Positions 45,763 through 55,001 are shown, counted from the stretch's first letter. The stretch: 64,000 nt of DNA from Aestuariivita sp. (GCA_018401465.1 JAGYKE010000004.1:682001-746000), one strand, 5' to 3'. Translations and numbers: made by a program. Notes: a model not told the origin generated them from the sequence alone.

Positions 45763-46995
45763 ATGCACGATGTCGATGTTGTCGTGATCGGCGCGGGGGC
45801 GGCAGGGGTCGGCGCCGGACAGGCGCTGCGCGACCGCGGCCTGTCTTTCACCATCCTCGAAGCGGGCGACCGGGTCGGCGGGCGGGCCTTTACTGACACT
45901 TCGTCGCTTCCCGTGGCGTGGGATCAGGGTTGCCACTGGATGCATTGCGCCGACGTGAACCCGCTGGTGGCTGAAGCCGACCGCGTCGGCACGACCTACC
46001 TGCGCGAGCTGCGCGAAGGCAGCTATCGCTACTGGTGGCGGGGCGGTTGGCTGAAAGGCGACGATCTGGCCGCCGCGGACCGGGCGATGGAAGGGGCTTT
46101 CGAGTCGATCTATCACGCCGCCGACCAAGACCGTGATGTACCCATCGCCGAGGTTGTGGCGGCAGATGGCCCCTATGCCGCGGGCGTGCGGCATGTGCTG
46201 CAGTTGATGGCGTCAGGCGACCCCGAGAATGTCTCGGCCGCGGGCTACGGCGATTACAGGGATACCGAGGTGAACTGGCCCGTCCTGTCGGGCTATGGCG
46301 ACCTGATCGCAAGGCTGGCCGCCGACCTTCCGGTGCGCACGGGCACGCCCGTGCGCGCGGTGGACGAGGTTCCGGGCGGCGTGCGCGTCACGACCGACCG
46401 GGGCGATCTGACGGCGCGCGCCGCCATTGTCACCGTTTCGACCAATGTCCTGCGATCGGGCGCGCTGCGCCTGTCGGGGTCGGGGGCGCAGGCGATCAGC
46501 GATTTCGCCGAACAGGTGCCTTGCGGGTCCTATGAGAAGGTCGCCGTGCTGCTGAAGCGCCCGGTGCCCGAGGTGGAAAAGGCGCTGTTCTTTACCATCG
46601 ACCCGGTCTCGCTGCCTCCGGTGAACGTGCAGATCGCGGCGCAGACGCCGCGCCTGCTGATCTCGCATCTGGGTGGCAGCCTTGCGCGCGGGCTGGCGAA
46701 GGAAGGGCCTGCGGCGATGCAGGCCTATGCGATGGAGCGTCTTAAGATGGCGCTCGGCCGCGAAATCGAAGACGAGGTCGAAGGCATCGCCACCACCGGG
46801 TGGGAAGTGAACCCCCTGACCCTTGGCGCCTATTCCGCCGCGCGGCCCGGTTTCGCGCAGGCAAGGCGCGACATGATCGCAGCCGATCCCGGCCCCATCA
46901 CGCTGGCGGGCGAGGCGCTGTCGCTGTCCTTCCAGGCCACGGCTAATGGCGCCTGGGCGTCGGGGCGCGACGTGGCGCGGCGGCTTTTGCCTTAG
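45763..46995 (+). CDS. FAD-dependent amine oxidase-type protein 2
   Basis: 410-aa paralogue of the preceding gene: most of the first 60 residues are identical, including GAGAAGVGAG, ILEA, RVGGRAFTDT and WDQGCHW. The C-terminal FAD motif is ITLAGEALSLSFQATANG. The spacing of 20 bases and the ribosome-binding site (GGAAGGGG) indicate one operon. The pair arose by tandem duplication and may form a heteromer or have split specificity. The stop overlaps the convergent methyltransferase by four bases. Confidence 0.87.
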   Translation: MHDVDVVVIGAGAAGVGAGQALRDRGLSFTILEAGDRVGGRAFTDTSSLPVAWDQGCHWMHCADVNPLVAEADRVGTTYLRELREGSYRYWWRGGWLKGDDLAAADRAMEGAFESIYHAADQDRDVPIAEVVAADGPYAAGVRHVLQLMASGDPENVSAAGYGDYRDTEVNWPVLSGYGDLIARLAADLPVRTGTPVRAVDEVPGGVRVTTDRGDLTARAAIVTVSTNVLRSGALRLSGSGAQAISDFAEQVPCGSYEKVAVLLKRPVPEVEKALFFTIDPVSLPPVNVQIAAQTPRLLISHLGGSLARGLAKEGPAAMQAYAMERLKMALGREIEDEVEGIATTGWEVNPLTLGAYSAARPGFAQARRDMIAADPGPITLAGEALSLSFQATANGAWASGRDVARRLLP

Positions 46996-47621
46996 GCCTT
47001 GCGGAAGGTGGCGATCAGCGCATTGTCGTCCTTGTGCGCGCCGGTGGCTTTCGGCCCGTAGATCGACACCTCGTCCAGATGCAGGTCGCGGATGCGTCCC
47101 ATGAGCGTCTGGAACGCCCGCTCGAAGCCCGCTCTTTCATAATGCCGTGCGTTGATCGAGATGGCGAAGACCGCGCCCCGCCGCGCCACTGGCAGAAGCG
47201 GCGCAAAGCCTTCCGGGCCAATATGGCCGTTGGTGAAGGTACCCGACGACACGATCCCGGCATAGGTGCCGGGGGCGACAGGAAGCCCTTCGAGCAGGTT
47301 CGCGGCGATCAGGTCGCGGTAGATGTCCTTGGCTTCGGCCCGGCCCAGCATTTCGGCGCTGATGTCGGTGGCGTCGATGGGGCCGATCCCCATGTCGGCC
47401 AGAACCGCGCCGCACAGCCCCGTGCCCGCGCCCACATCCAGAACCGGCCCGCGCCCATGGGCGGCGCGGAAGGCCTGCGCGGTGTGGATGTGAAGCTGAT
47501 AATCCTCGGCTGTCGCGAAGCTCTGATCGTAATCCGCGGCCCAGTCGGCATAAAGCTTGCGCGAATCCTCGGGAGAGTGCAGCGCATAGGCGTCGGACAG
47601 GTTGGGCGGCTTTCTGGTCAT
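46992..47621 (-). CDS. Class I SAM-dependent methyltransferase
   Basis: 209-aa methyltransferase. Motif I is VLDVGAGTGLCGAVLADMG, with the acidic end of strand 2 in IDATDISAEML. The overall pattern matches small-molecule methyltransferases of the UbiE/TPMT style. It lies 31 bases after paaE on the same strand, so it may be carried on the paa transcript, but nothing in the sequence ties it to phenylacetate. Confidence 0.83.
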   Translation of the reverse strand: MTRKPPNLSDAYALHSPEDSRKLYADWAADYDQSFATAEDYQLHIHTAQAFRAAHGRGPVLDVGAGTGLCGAVLADMGIGPIDATDISAEMLGRAEAKDIYRDLIAANLLEGLPVAPGTYAGIVSSGTFTNGHIGPEGFAPLLPVARRGAVFAISINARHYERAGFERAFQTLMGRIRDLHLDEVSIYGPKATGAHKDDNALIATFRKA

Positions 47622-47652
47622 GCGCCATCAAAGACGCGTTCGCAGATTCGGA

Positions 47653-48702
47653 TCAAGCGGCGTCGAAATCCAGCACCAGTTTCGCCGAGGTCGGCCGTGC
47701 CTGACAGGCCAGAGTGAAGCCTGCGTCAAGCTCCCACGTTTCCAGTGAATAATTCGCGGCCATCTCGGCGCTGCCTTCCGCCACCTTGCAGCGGCAGGTG
47801 CAGCACATGCCGCCCTTGCAGGAATAGGGCAGTTCCAGCCCCTGCCGCGCGGCGGCGTCGATCACGGTGTCGTCGCCCGCTTCGAACCGGAAGGCGCGGC
47901 GCGTGCCGTCAAGCATGACCTCGACCGTGACGCCCGCGGCTTCGGCGGCACGGGCCGCGTCCGACTTGGGCGCGCGGGGCGCTTCGCCCTCCTGGAAAAA
48001 GCGTTCGAAGTGCACGCGGTCCTTCTGCACACCTGCACCCTCCAGCACCGCCGCCACATCGTCGATCATCGCGCCGGGGCCACAGAGGAACACGCTCTCG
48101 GCGCCCGTCAGGTCCACCGCACCGGCCCGGCCCAGCGCCAGAACCTTGTCGCCCGTGATCCGCCCGTTCAGAAGGGCGACATCCTGCGGTTCGCGGCTCA
48201 GCACATGGATCAGGGTGAAGCGGTCAAGGAAGCGGTCCTTCAGCGCATCCAGCGTGTCGCGGAACATGATCGTGTCGGTCCGCTGGTTGCCGTAGATCAG
48301 CGTGACGCGCGCGCCGCGCGCCAGCGCGTCGCCCGCGATGGCGACCATGGGGGTGATGCCCGACCCGGCGGCGATCAGAACGATGTCGCGTTCATCCTTG
48401 CAGACGAACCGCCCCTCGGGCGGCATGACCGACAGGGTATCGCCCGCCTTCAGCCCCTGGGCAAAGGTCGAAAACACCCCGTCCTCGACCCGCTTGACCC
48501 CAACGGTCAGCGGCTGTCCCGGCAGGCTGGCGATGGAATAGGACCGGCGGGTATCCACGCCACCCACATCCCTGCGCAGGGTCAGGTATTGTCCCGGGGC
48601 AAAGCGATAGGCCTCGCCCAGGGCCTCGGGCACGTCGAAGCTGATCGCGACGGCATCGGGGGTTTCCTGGGTGATGGCACGGATGGAAAGGGTGTTGAAC
48701 AT
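47653..48702 (-). CDS. paaE: Phenylacetyl-CoA epoxidase reductase PaaE
   Basis: NADPH-dependent reductase that supplies electrons to the PaaABC oxygenase, 349 aa. An N-terminal FAD/NAD(P)-binding ferredoxin reductase module (DTRRSYSIASLPG, then IAAGSGITPMVAI) is followed by a C-terminal 2Fe-2S ferredoxin domain (CKGGMCCTCRCKV and a distal LACQARP). The ATG at 48702 has GAGGAC eight bases upstream. Last paa gene in the run. Confidence 0.94.
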   Translation of the reverse strand: MFNTLSIRAITQETPDAVAISFDVPEALGEAYRFAPGQYLTLRRDVGGVDTRRSYSIASLPGQPLTVGVKRVEDGVFSTFAQGLKAGDTLSVMPPEGRFVCKDERDIVLIAAGSGITPMVAIAGDALARGARVTLIYGNQRTDTIMFRDTLDALKDRFLDRFTLIHVLSREPQDVALLNGRITGDKVLALGRAGAVDLTGAESVFLCGPGAMIDDVAAVLEGAGVQKDRVHFERFFQEGEAPRAPKSDAARAAEAAGVTVEVMLDGTRRAFRFEAGDDTVIDAAARQGLELPYSCKGGMCCTCRCKVAEGSAEMAANYSLETWELDAGFTLACQARPTSAKLVLDFDAA

Positions 48703-48713
48703 CGCGGGGGTCC

Positions 48714-49211
48714 TCAGATGCACTTGAAATAGTCGAAGGGCTCAAAGCAGGCGGTGCAGCGGTACTGCGCCTTGCACGCGGTCGATCCGAATTCGCTGAT
48801 CCGTTCGGTCGCGGTCGAATTGCAGCGTGGGCAATGCACCGTCACTTCGCCGAAAAGCGCCAGTTTAGAGCCTGATGTCTCCTCGGGCGGCGCGATCCCA
48901 TAGGCGCGCAGCTTCTCGCGGCCCTCTGCGCTGATCCAGTCGGTGGTCCAGGCGGGCGACAGGACGCGTTCGATCCGCGCCACGAACCCCGCGCCCAGAA
49001 GCGCGGCCTCGATTGCCATCTCGATGGCAAGCGTTGCGGGACACCCCGAATAGGTGGGCGTGACCTTTGCCACCGCCACGCCGTCCACGATCGCCACGTC
49101 GCGCAGGATGCCCAGATCGGCGACCGTCACGCAGGGCACTTCGGGGTCGGGCACCGCCGCCGCCGCCTCCCAGGCGCGGCGCGCCTCGGGCGATATGGCG
49201 GTGATTACCAC
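48714..49211 (-). CDS. paaD: Phenylacetyl-CoA epoxidase assembly protein PaaD
   Basis: 165-aa protein with an N-terminal MIP18/DUF59 domain (VPDPEVPCVTVADLGIL, TPTYSGCPATLAIE) and a C-terminal zinc-ribbon region with four cysteines (CPRCN, ACKAQYRCTAC). It is thought to help assemble metal centres of the epoxidase. The GTG at 49211 overlaps the paaC stop; longer frames run antisense-like into paaC and lack support. Confidence 0.9.
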   Translation of the reverse strand: MVITAISPEARRAWEAAAAVPDPEVPCVTVADLGILRDVAIVDGVAVAKVTPTYSGCPATLAIEMAIEAALLGAGFVARIERVLSPAWTTDWISAEGREKLRAYGIAPPEETSGSKLALFGEVTVHCPRCNSTATERISEFGSTACKAQYRCTACFEPFDYFKCI

Positions 49212-49942
49212 GTCGCCCCCGGATGGGCGCGATGGACCGACTGCATCTCGGCCAGCAGGTGGCCCAGGCTTTCGCCATGCAGGCCCCGGCGCCCCCCCGT
49301 CTGGGGGTATTGCACCACGGGGCGCGACAGCAGCGCCTGACCGAAGATATGGTCGATGATCGCCTCCCATGCCGGTTTCACGGCGGCCCGCGACGGCAGC
49401 GCATCGACGCCTTCCGCGGAACCTTCCTCGAAGAGTTCGCCCGTGTAGATATGCAGCGCCTCGACCGCGTCGGTCATGCGGCGCGCGCTTTCCTCGGTCC
49501 CGTCGCCCAGCCGGATCACCCATTCGCCCGCATGGCGGATGTGATAGGCCATCTCCTTGACTGCCTTGCCGGCGACACCGCGGATCACCTCGTCGGCACT
49601 GTCGGCGGCGGCCTGCCAATAGGGATGCATAAAGGCCGCAAAATAAAGCTGGCGCAGCATCGTCTGGGCGAAATCCTCGTTCGGGCGCTCGCAGAGAAGA
49701 AGGTTGCGATACTCCCGCTCACCGCGCAGATAGGCCATGTCGTCCTCGGTCCGGCCCTGGCCTTCGAGCGTCGCGGCGTAATCATAGAGCGTCCGCGCCG
49801 TGCCGATCAGGTCCAGCGCCATGTTGGGCAGGGCCAGGTCTTCCTCGAGCATCGGCGCATGGCCGCACCATTCGGACAGCCGATGCCCAAGCACCAGATG
49901 GTCGTCGGCCAGTTCCAGAACCGCGTCGAACAGCGCCATCAC
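49205..49942 (-). CDS. paaC: Phenylacetyl-CoA epoxidase structural subunit PaaC
   Basis: 245-aa ferritin-like subunit that stabilises the catalytic PaaA and lacks a full diiron site. Characteristic segments are LADDHLVLGHRLSEWCGHAP and KEMAYHIRHAGEWVIRLGDG. The start overlaps the paaB stop by four bases. Length fits the family (about 250 aa). Confidence 0.94.
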   Translation of the reverse strand: MMALFDAVLELADDHLVLGHRLSEWCGHAPMLEEDLALPNMALDLIGTARTLYDYAATLEGQGRTEDDMAYLRGEREYRNLLLCERPNEDFAQTMLRQLYFAAFMHPYWQAAADSADEVIRGVAGKAVKEMAYHIRHAGEWVIRLGDGTEESARRMTDAVEALHIYTGELFEEGSAEGVDALPSRAAVKPAWEAIIDHIFGQALLSRPVVQYPQTGGRRGLHGESLGHLLAEMQSVHRAHPGATW

Positions 49943-50223
49943 ATGTGCCCCACTTCGTCGGGGATGTCGTAGAAAGTCGGGTGGCGATAGATCTTCTCGG
50001 CGGTCGGCTCGAAATTCTCGGCCGCCTGATCGGGGTCGCTCGCCGTGATCGCGGCCGATGGCACGACCCAGATCGAATTGCCTTCGCCGCGCCGCGTGTA
50101 GACGTCACGCGCCGCCTGCAGCGCCATCACCTCGTCCGCGGCATGGATCGAACCGACATGTTTGTGGGCCAACCCGTTGCGGGGCCTAATGAACACTTCC
50201 CAAAGGGGTACTTCGCCGGACAT
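49939..50223 (-). CDS. paaB: Phenylacetyl-CoA epoxidase subunit PaaB
   Basis: 94-aa subunit joining PaaAC units. Family features are PLWEVFIRPRNGLAHKHVGS and the Tyr/Thr-rich REP-like ARDVYTRRGEG segment. The ATG at 50223 is preceded by GGAGAGGG, which fixes the start and gives the normal length. It lies downstream of a REP-like element that separates it from paaA. Confidence 0.94.
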   Translation of the reverse strand: MSGEVPLWEVFIRPRNGLAHKHVGSIHAADEVMALQAARDVYTRRGEGNSIWVVPSAAITASDPDQAAENFEPTAEKIYRHPTFYDIPDEVGHM

Positions 50224-50239
50224 GGGCAGACCCTCTCCT

Positions 50240-50293
50240 CTTCTTCGGGTTTCCAAATATCCCGGGGGGTCAAGGGGGGCAGCGCCCCCCTTG
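50240..50293 (-). repeat. REP-like intergenic element, copy C
   Basis: Read on the minus strand it has a 10-bp hairpin (CAAGGGGGGC, GCT, GCCCCCCTTG), then a CCCCCCGGGATATTTGGAAA block and CCCGAAGAAG. It fills the gap between paaA and paaB with the same orientation to transcription as copies A and B. Confidence 0.75.
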
Positions 50294-50306
50294 CGTCACC
50301 CGAAAA

Positions 50307-51290
50307 TCACTCCGCCGCCATCTTCCGCGCGCGGCGCTTGTCGGCATGGGCCAGGGCCGCTTCGCGCACCCAGGCGCCGTCATCCCAGGCCTTGCGGCGC
50401 GCCTTGATGCGGTCCTTCGCCATCGGCCCGTGGCCTTTGACCACGCGCCAGAATTCGTCCCAGTCGATGGGGCCGTGATCGTAGCCGCCCTTGTCCTCGT
50501 TCCACTTGAGGTCCGGGTCGGGGATGGTCAGGCCAAGGTATTCGGCCTGCGGCACGGTGGCGTCGATGAATTTCTGGCGCAACTCGTCGTTCGAGAAGCG
50601 CTTGATCTTCCACTTCATCGACTGGTCGCCATGGGTGCTGTCGCTGTCATGGGGCCCGAACATCATGATCGACGGCCACCACCAGCGGTTCAGGCTGTCC
50701 TGCGCCATCGCCTTCTGCTCGGGCGTGCCGCGTGCCAGCGTCATCACGATCTCGTATCCTTGGCGCTGGTGAAAGCTCTCTTCCTTGCAGACGCGGATCA
50801 TCGCGCGGGCATAGGGCCCGAAGGAACAGCGGCAAAGCGGGATCTGGTTCATGATCGCCGCGCCATCGACCAGCCAGCCGATCGTGCCCATATCGGCCCA
50901 GCTGAGCGTCGGGTAGTTGAAGATCGACGAATACTTGGCGCGACCGTCCAGAAGTTCCTCGGTCATCTGTTCGCGCGAGACGCCCAGCGTCTCGGCCGCG
51001 GCGTAAAGGTAAAGCCCGTGCCCGCCTTCGTCCTGCACCTTGGCCAGCAGCGCCGCCTTGCGCTTGAGGCTGGGGGCGCGGGTGATCCAGTTGCCTTCGG
51101 GCAGCATGCCGACGATTTCGGAATGCGCGTGCTGGCCGATCTGGCGCACCAGCGTGCGGCGATAGCCTTCGGGCATCGCGTCGTTGGGTTCGATCTTTTC
51201 TTCCGCGTCGATGCGTTTCTGGAAGGCCTCCAGAAATTCCGGTGATTCCGTGGTGCGCCCATCCGCGCCGATCAGACCCTGGCTGTACAT
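50307..51290 (-). CDS. paaA: Phenylacetyl-CoA epoxidase catalytic subunit PaaA
   Basis: Diiron oxygenase that forms the ring 1,2-epoxide of phenylacetyl-CoA, 327 aa. Iron ligands are recognisable in [13 protein letters not shown] and [13 protein letters not shown], and in the first helix near EEKIEPND. The ATG at 51290 follows GGAGGAG and gives the usual length. It is first in the paaABCDE operon; ring cleavage and beta-oxidation genes (paaZ, paaFGHJK) are not in this window. Confidence 0.95.
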   Translation of the reverse strand: MYSQGLIGADGRTTESPEFLEAFQKRIDAEEKIEPNDAMPEGYRRTLVRQIGQHAHSEIVGMLPEGNWITRAPSLKRKAALLAKVQDEGGHGLYLYAAAETLGVSREQMTEELLDGRAKYSSIFNYPTLSWADMGTIGWLVDGAAIMNQIPLCRCSFGPYARAMIRVCKEESFHQRQGYEIVMTLARGTPEQKAMAQDSLNRWWWPSIMMFGPHDSDSTHGDQSMKWKIKRFSNDELRQKFIDATVPQAEYLGLTIPDPDLKWNEDKGGYDHGPIDWDEFWRVVKGHGPMAKDRIKARRKAWDDGAWVREAALAHADKRRARKMAAE

Positions 51291-51327
51291 GTGCTGAGGC
51301 TCCTCCAAACCGATGGGGGGAATATAT

Positions 51328-51363
51328 GTTACGAAACTTATCGGCGCAACGAATTTTTGTAAC
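51328..51363. promoter_or_regulatory. Inverted repeat upstream of paaA
   Basis: Imperfect inverted repeat whose outer arms read GTTACGAAACTT and (complement) GTTACAAAAATT, matching at 10 of 12 positions. It ends 37 bases before the paaA start in the only AT-rich part of the paaA / epimerase divergent gap. It is a candidate site for a phenylacetyl-CoA-responsive repressor; no regulator gene is adjacent. Confidence 0.55.
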
Positions 51364-51399
51364 ACTTGCCAGCGGCCCCGCGCGGCCCCATCAAGGGGC

Positions 51400-52254
51400 A
51401 TGGCCAAGACATTGCTTTCCTTCGGACATGGCTATTCTGCGCAGGCGCTGGCGGCTTTGCTGATCCCGCAGGGCTGGCGCGTGATCGGCACGACCCGCGA
51501 CACCGCCCGCGCGGATGCGATTCGCGCCACGGGGGCCGAAGCGGCGGTCTTCGGGACAGATGACGTGGCCCGCGCGCTGGGCGCGGCCACGCATATCCTG
51601 ACCTCTGCCGCGCCAGAAGCCACGGGCGACCCGGTGCTGGCGGCATATGGTGACGCCATTGCCGACGCGGCGCCGCGGATCGAATGGGCCGGATATCTCT
51701 CGACCACCGGTGTCTATGGCGACCATCAGGGCGGCTGGGTGGATGAAACCACAGCGCTCACCCCCGCGACGCGCCGCGGCCAGTGGCGGAAAGACGCGGA
51801 AGAAGCCTGGGCCGCGATCCCCGGCTTGGCCCTGCACATCTTCCGGCTTGCGGGCATCTACGGCCCCGGGCGCGGCCCGTTCGAGAAGGTGCGCCAAGGC
51901 ACCGCCCGGCGGATCGTGAAAGAGGGCCAGGTCTTCAGTCGCATCCATATGGACGACATCGCGCAGGTGCTGGCGGCGTCGATCGCGCGGCCCAACCCCG
52001 GCGCGGTCTACAACCTGTGCGACGACGATCCGGCACCGCCCGAAGACGTGATCGAACATGCCGCGCGTCTGCTGGGCCTGCCGGTGCCGCCCGCCGAGGC
52101 CTATGAGACCGCAGAGATGACCGAGATGGCGCGCAGCTTCTACGCCGAAAGCAAGCGCGTGCGGAACGACCGGATCAAGGACGAGTTGGGCGTGCGGCTG
52201 ATCCATCCCGATTACCGGTCAGGGCTTGCCGCACTGCTGGCAGGCGGCGATTAA
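51400..52254 (+). CDS. NAD(P)-binding epimerase-like protein
   Basis: 284-aa atypical SDR resembling the YeeZ/SDR_a5-type group. The Rossmann start is [14 protein letters not shown] and the mid-protein signature is [16 protein letters not shown], with the YxxxK-type site degenerate. It probably binds NADP as an oxidoreductase or epimerase-like protein. The ATG at 51400 follows AAGGGG. It is divergent from paaA, and its stop overlaps the convergent hydroxylase by four bases. Confidence 0.82.
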   Translation: MAKTLLSFGHGYSAQALAALLIPQGWRVIGTTRDTARADAIRATGAEAAVFGTDDVARALGAATHILTSAAPEATGDPVLAAYGDAIADAAPRIEWAGYLSTTGVYGDHQGGWVDETTALTPATRRGQWRKDAEEAWAAIPGLALHIFRLAGIYGPGRGPFEKVRQGTARRIVKEGQVFSRIHMDDIAQVLAASIARPNPGAVYNLCDDDPAPPEDVIEHAARLLGLPVPPAEAYETAEMTEMARSFYAESKRVRNDRIKDELGVRLIHPDYRSGLAALLAGGD

Positions 52255-53477
52255 ACGCGCTTGCCCTGCATCAGGCGTGGCAGGTCGCCGGTCAGACCGG
52301 CGGCTTCGCGGATGAAGGCGCGGCGCAGGCCGGGCAGGGCGTTCACCACCCCCATGCCGATGTCGCGGCCCAGCCGCAGCACCGGGTTGTCGTTGGAAAA
52401 GAGCCGGTTGAACGCATCCGTCGCCAGCGCCAGCGTCGCGGTGTCGAAGCGGCGCCATTGCTGGTAGCGGGCCAGCACGTCCGGCGCGCCGATATCCTCG
52501 CCCCGCCGCGCGGCAAGTGTCAGCACTTCGGCCAGCGCGGCGACATCGCGCAGGCCCGCGTTCAGACCCTGCCCCGCGATGGGGTGCACGCCATGGGCCG
52601 CGTCCCCGATCAGCGCCAGCCTGTCACCGACCAGCGCCTTGGCCAGCGTCAGGTTCAGTGGATAGGTGAACTGCTTGCCCGCCAGCCGGATGTCGCCAAG
52701 GAAGCTGCCGAAGCGCGGGCGCAGTTCGTCGAGATAGGCATCGTCGTTCAGCGCGTTTATGCGCGCGGCCTCGACCTCGGCCTCGCTCCAGACGATGGAC
52801 GACCGGTTGCCGGTCAGCGGCAGGATCGCCAGCGGCCCGGGCGGCATGAAGAACTGGTGCGCTATGCCGCCATGGGGCTTTTCATGTTCCACCGCGCAGA
52901 CAAGTGCGGTCTGCCCGTATCCCCAGCCCATGCGGCCGATCCCGGCGCGCCGGGCCGTGCCGCTTTGCCGTCCGTCCGATCCGACCAGAACCCGCGCGGT
53001 CAGGACGCGCCCATCGTCAAGCGTCACTTCGGCGCTTTGGCCCTGAACATCCTGCGCGGTCACCCGTGCGCCTGCGATATGGGTGATGCGGGCCTCGGCC
53101 CCCATCGCGTCAAGGAAGGCGCGGCGCAGGTGCCGGTCTTCGACCATGAAGCCCATCGGGCCTTCCTCGATCTCGGCGTGGTCGAATTCCATCAGGAAAG
53201 GCGACGGCCCTTCGCCCGCGCGGCCATCGGTGACCTTGATCCCCAGCATCGGCTGGGCGTGATCGGCCACATGGTGCCAGATGCCGATCGCCGCCAGCAG
53301 CCGTTTTGAGGCCAGCGCCAGCGCGTAGGACCTGCCGTCGAACCCTTCGTCGCGGCGGGCGTCTTCGTCCAGCGCGTCGATCACCGTCACGGTGAAACCC
53401 GCCTGCGCCAGGGCCAGTGCCAGCGCGGGGCCGTTCAGACCGCCGCCGACGATCAGGATATCGCTGTCCGTTGCCAT
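52251..53477 (-). CDS. UbiH-family FAD monooxygenase
   Basis: 408-aa flavin hydroxylase of the ubiquinone-biosynthesis type. FAD motifs are ILIVGGGLNGPALALALAQAG, split at one residue, and GDAAHGVHPIAGQGLNAG; the middle DG motif is VLVGSDGRQS. Alphaproteobacteria use several such enzymes (UbiH, UbiF, UbiL, UbiM) and I cannot tell which ring position this one modifies. The ATG at 53477 gives the canonical N-terminus. It is divergent from the amidase. Confidence 0.85.
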   Translation of the reverse strand: MATDSDILIVGGGLNGPALALALAQAGFTVTVIDALDEDARRDEGFDGRSYALALASKRLLAAIGIWHHVADHAQPMLGIKVTDGRAGEGPSPFLMEFDHAEIEEGPMGFMVEDRHLRRAFLDAMGAEARITHIAGARVTAQDVQGQSAEVTLDDGRVLTARVLVGSDGRQSGTARRAGIGRMGWGYGQTALVCAVEHEKPHGGIAHQFFMPPGPLAILPLTGNRSSIVWSEAEVEAARINALNDDAYLDELRPRFGSFLGDIRLAGKQFTYPLNLTLAKALVGDRLALIGDAAHGVHPIAGQGLNAGLRDVAALAEVLTLAARRGEDIGAPDVLARYQQWRRFDTATLALATDAFNRLFSNDNPVLRLGRDIGMGVVNALPGLRRAFIREAAGLTGDLPRLMQGKRV

Positions 53478-53555
53478 GGCCGGGAATATGACCTGCGGTC
53501 CGGGATTGTCCATGCGCGGTCCTGTCGCTACCGTCAGCCTGTCAGGTGGAAGGGG

Positions 53556-54893
53556 ATGCGCAAGATGCACGACTGGCTGGGCATGAAGGTGGCGGAACTG
53601 GGCCGCGGGATCGGGCGGGGCGAGATCAACCCGGTGGACCTTGCCGAAACCTTCCTGACCGCAATTGCGGACCATCCCGAAGCCGACCGCATCTATGCCC
53701 GACTGACCCCCGACCGTGCGCTGGCCGAGGCCGAAGCGGCGGCCAAGCGCGCCGCGCAGAAGCAGCGGCGGTCGGTGCTCGACGGCGTGCCGATCAGCTG
53801 GAAGGACCTTTTCGATACCGCTGGCACCGTGACCGAGGCGGGCTCCGCCCTGCTCCGCGGCCGTGTGCCCGACCGCGATGCGGCCGTGCTGGCCAACGCG
53901 ACGCAGATGGGCCTTGTCTGCCTTGGCAAGACGCACATGAGCGAACTGGCCTTCTCCGGGCTGGGGATGAACCCGATCACCGCGACACCGCCCTGCGTGA
54001 ACGACCCCGGCGCTGTGCCGGGCGGGTCGTCTTCGGGAGCGGCGGCGTCGGTCGCCTTTGGACTTGCCCCCGCGGGCATCGGGTCGGACACCGGCGGGTC
54101 GGTGCGCATTCCGGCGGCGTGGAACGATCTGGTGGGGCTGAAGACCACGGCGGGGCGGCTGACGCTTGAAGGGGTCGTGCCGTTGTGCCTGAAGTTCGAC
54201 ACGATCGGCCCGCTGACCCGCAGCGTCGAGGATGCCGCCCTACTGCTCGGCGCGCTGGAAGGCAAGCGCGCGCCCGATCTGGCGGGGGCCAGCCTGAAGG
54301 GGCGCCGGTTCGCGGCGCTGCAGACCGTGGTTCTGAACGATATCCGCGAGGCACCGCTGGCGGCCTATGAGAGCGCGCTGCAACGTCTTGCCGATGCCGG
54401 CGCGGTGATCGAACCGCTCGACGTGCCCGAGCTTGCCTCGGTCATGGGCCTGTCGGGTGTTCTCTACACGACCGAGGCCTATGGCCTCTGGCGCGACGTG
54501 ATCGAAGCCAACCCCGACGCCATGTTCCCGGAAATCCTGACCCGGTTCCGGCAGGGCAAGGCGCATTCCGGGGCCGATTACGTTGCCGCCTGGGCGCGGA
54601 TCGAGGCCGCGCGCGCGGCCTGGGATGCGGCGACCGCGCGCTATGACGCGGTGCTGGCGCCGACTGCGCCGATCCTGCCGCCCGACATCGCCCGGCTGAG
54701 TTCCGACCGCGATTACTACGTGACCGAAAACCTTCTGGCGCTGCGCAACACGCGGGTCGGCAACCTCATGGGGCTCTGCGCGCTGACGCTGCCCACGGGG
54801 GTGCCGTCCTGCGGGCTGATGCTGATGGGTCGTCCCGGGCTGGACGAGGCGCTTTTGCGCATCGGCGCGGCGGCCGAGGCGGCACTGGCCTAA
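53556..54893 (+). CDS. Amidase (amidase signature family)
   Basis: 445-aa Ser-cisSer-Lys hydrolase. The catalytic Lys is in VPISWKDLFDTAG, the signature is GGSSSGAAASVAFG, and the nucleophile region is IGSDTGGSVRIPA. The length fits free amidases and does not require a GatCAB role. Substrate unknown. In Rhodobacterales this gene commonly precedes the aminotransferase-ftsK-lolA block, as here. Confidence 0.9.
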   Translation: MRKMHDWLGMKVAELGRGIGRGEINPVDLAETFLTAIADHPEADRIYARLTPDRALAEAEAAAKRAAQKQRRSVLDGVPISWKDLFDTAGTVTEAGSALLRGRVPDRDAAVLANATQMGLVCLGKTHMSELAFSGLGMNPITATPPCVNDPGAVPGGSSSGAAASVAFGLAPAGIGSDTGGSVRIPAAWNDLVGLKTTAGRLTLEGVVPLCLKFDTIGPLTRSVEDAALLLGALEGKRAPDLAGASLKGRRFAALQTVVLNDIREAPLAAYESALQRLADAGAVIEPLDVPELASVMGLSGVLYTTEAYGLWRDVIEANPDAMFPEILTRFRQGKAHSGADYVAAWARIEAARAAWDAATARYDAVLAPTAPILPPDIARLSSDRDYYVTENLLALRNTRVGNLMGLCALTLPTGVPSCGLMLMGRPGLDEALLRIGAAAEAALA

Positions 54894-55001
54894 TTGCCAC
54901 AACGCCCTTGAGTCGTTCAGCTTTTTCTGGACTGGGCGGGATGGCGCATGTAACTTCCGGTCAAACGGGGCGGAAATGACCCCGGACCAGAGGCAGCAGT
55001 G

